NCBI GenBank assembly: GCA_022702545.1
Contig: JAHRBC010000003.1
Span: 4,278,001 to 4,342,000, forward strand
DNA length: 64,000 bases
DNA from: Phycomyces nitens
Lineage: Eukaryota; Mucoromycota; Mucoromycetes; Mucorales; Phycomycetaceae
Direction of reading: 5' to 3'
Shown here: piece after piece, positions 62,608-64,000 of the stretch
How the letters are laid out: each line of letters opens with the position of its first letter
Numbering within the stretch: the first letter of the stretch is position 1
Notes under the pieces: generated by a model
What the model was told of the DNA's origin: nothing
The model's database searches: none
The model's input: only the letters and a program-made list of their open reading frames with translations
Position numbers and translations under genes: made by a program

Positions 62608-63645
62608 GAAGAAATGCACGGCAGGTAAATTAAAGCAAGAGGAATGAGGATTAGAAAGATGAATAGAAGAGTTCAAAGGAAAGACGTGGGTGACTGTGAA
62701 TTAAGTCGCCTTGTGGTTGCCTCTTTTGGGTGGATATATTGGGTTTCTCAAAAGAAGAGAATAGACCATTGAAATACAGATCCACCTACTTTGGCTGTAT
62801 AGACTGAGAATTTGTGTTGATTTATATACTCTGTACAGGAACAAAACAGGTGGGACTGGCCCTTTAATGATCACAATTGAAAGGGTTTGTGCTCAATTTC
62901 AATAAAGAAAGGATTACACGAGTACTATTGAGAGGGTAAGTATATTGTCGAGATGACTTGTGGCAAGCTCATGATTGACTTTAATAAAGATGTATAGCAG
63001 TTGAATTGGCATATTGGACAAATTGTCTATGCATTTGGGTTGTAATTAATTCATCATCATATAATTACAGGGATTATACTGCAGTTTGTGATATATTGTT
63101 TATTATATTACCCAAAACACCTAGATGAGTTGGTATAGATACAGTTTATCATTAAGAGTCATTATAAACATTACTTGGAGACCAATGATGGTCTTTATAT
63201 TTCCAAAAGGAATAAACTTTAGTATTGATAAGTTGAATATTGATAAATGACAAGTATCACCTATTGTCCTCGTCTCGACTCTAGAAATATTTTGAATTGA
63301 ACCTTTCAAATACAATACAGTTTGTCATTACTAGTATTATTCCTCTAATATCATTTGGATATCCTTGGCATCACTACAGCATTTGATACAATTGTCGATT
63401 GATTAAAAGGTTATTATTATTATTTTCAAACAAATTGTTGCAAAGTAATAAGGCTGGCCAGATTTTTGCATCCGTAAAACAAATTCAGGGCAGAATTAGA
63501 ACATTTTTGAACCACGAAAATATATACATAATCTTTAACAAATATGTTTTTCATCTGTTAATTGTAAAGACTTGAGTTTATATCCCAATAGTCAATAGTG
63601 TATATCTATATCTATATATATTTAAAAATAAAAAATAAACACAGT
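62608..63645. other. AT-rich intergenic region
   Basis: Promoter side of the CLASP gene followed by AT-rich spacer; a TATCTA/TATATA run lies at 63600-63625 just outside the transposase relic. No gene is supported. Confidence 0.5.
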
Positions 63646-64000
63646 TTAATATCGGGTATTTCCATCACAAGCAACAATTACAGCCTTGATTCGATCAGGC
63701 ATACTTGCAACAAACCTTGCACCGAATTCAGGATCCATATATTCCCACTCCTTGACAATAAAAGACTTTGGATCTTGAACACTTTTTAGGCATATCTTTT
63801 GCTCTGGATCATGAAATCTTTTGGTATTCCAGGAATGCTTAATCAGGTACAAGTCAGGGCTTTGAGATGGCCAGTAGTCTAAGCGCTTGCTTTGTCATAT
63901 ATTTTTCCACAATATCGTATAAGGGCTAGTATGGTAGCTAGCTTCATCTTCTTGAAAGGTAAATAGGGTAGCATGCTGATCATTCAACACTTGATACCAA
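63646..64000 (-). pseudogene. Decayed Tc1-like transposase, 3' part, cut by the window edge
   Basis: On the minus strand the end of a Tc1/mariner transposase can be read from the window edge to the stop at 63646. FQEDEASYHTS corresponds to the family's FQQDGAxxHTS with the second catalytic Asp. WPSQSPDLYLIKHSWN corresponds to SPDLNPIEHLWN, but the third catalytic acid is Lys here. The end is FVASMPDRIKAVIV followed by GNTRY, the usual C-terminus. A TGA stop interrupts the frame at 63895-63897. Loss of the acidic residue and the stop show it is inactive. The remainder and the left terminal repeat lie beyond 64000. Terminal repeats at the near end were not recognised. Confidence 0.85.

Overview
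The window is a chromosomal segment of a filamentous fungus. Genes carry many short GT-AG introns (about 45-110 bp), intergenic DNA is AT-rich, and there is a spliced Hsp90, a 161-residue tropomyosin and a VTC polyphosphate-polymerase subunit. Decayed mobile genes include a Fanzor-type nuclease and a Tc1-type transposase. Together with the low GC this suggests an early-diverging zygomycete, most likely Mucoromycota. That placement is inferred from protein style and was not tested by a search.

Layout. 1-2 kb: gene-poor, with a degraded open stretch. 2-6.3 kb: an SR splicing factor and a mucin-like single-pass membrane protein. 7-13 kb: a uridine kinase/UPRT fusion (minus strand), divergent from a p24 cargo receptor, then VMA21, a putative PP1-docking protein and a small membrane protein with an N/Q/H-rich tail. 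13-20 kb: tropomyosin, a CAJ1-type J-protein and a mitochondrial E1 dehydrogenase of the DHTKD1 type. 20.2-21.2 kb: a broken Fanzor (TnpB-related) gene. 21.8-26.4 kb: an ankyrin protein, divergent RPL43 and RPL35 genes that both splice right after the ATG, and an HMG-box regulator. 28.5-37.5 kb: a DUF98/chorismate-lyase-like protein, Hsp90, a GH18 chitinase without signal peptide, a BAX-inhibitor-type membrane protein and a VTC subunit. 40.2-43.6 kb: transportin. 43.6-50.8 kb: a 7 kb AT-rich desert. 50.8-51.5 kb: a CreA/MIG1-type zinc-finger repressor. 52.5-53.6 kb: a decayed multi-exon gene of an unrecognised family. 56-57 kb: an RRP43-type exosome subunit. 59-62.6 kb: a CLASP microtubule protein. 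The right edge cuts a decayed Tc1-like transposase.

Most intact genes are housekeeping (splicing, translation, protein folding, nuclear import, RNA decay, cytoskeleton, mitochondrial lysine catabolism, vacuole). They do not form an operon or cluster; shared intergenic regions (URK/p24, RPL43/RPL35) suggest bidirectional promoters. The unusual content lies in the gene-poor gaps, which hold relics of at least two mobile-element classes and one uncharacterised gene family. Start codons and splice sites were chosen by reading-frame continuity and family resemblance. No alignment or transcript data were available.
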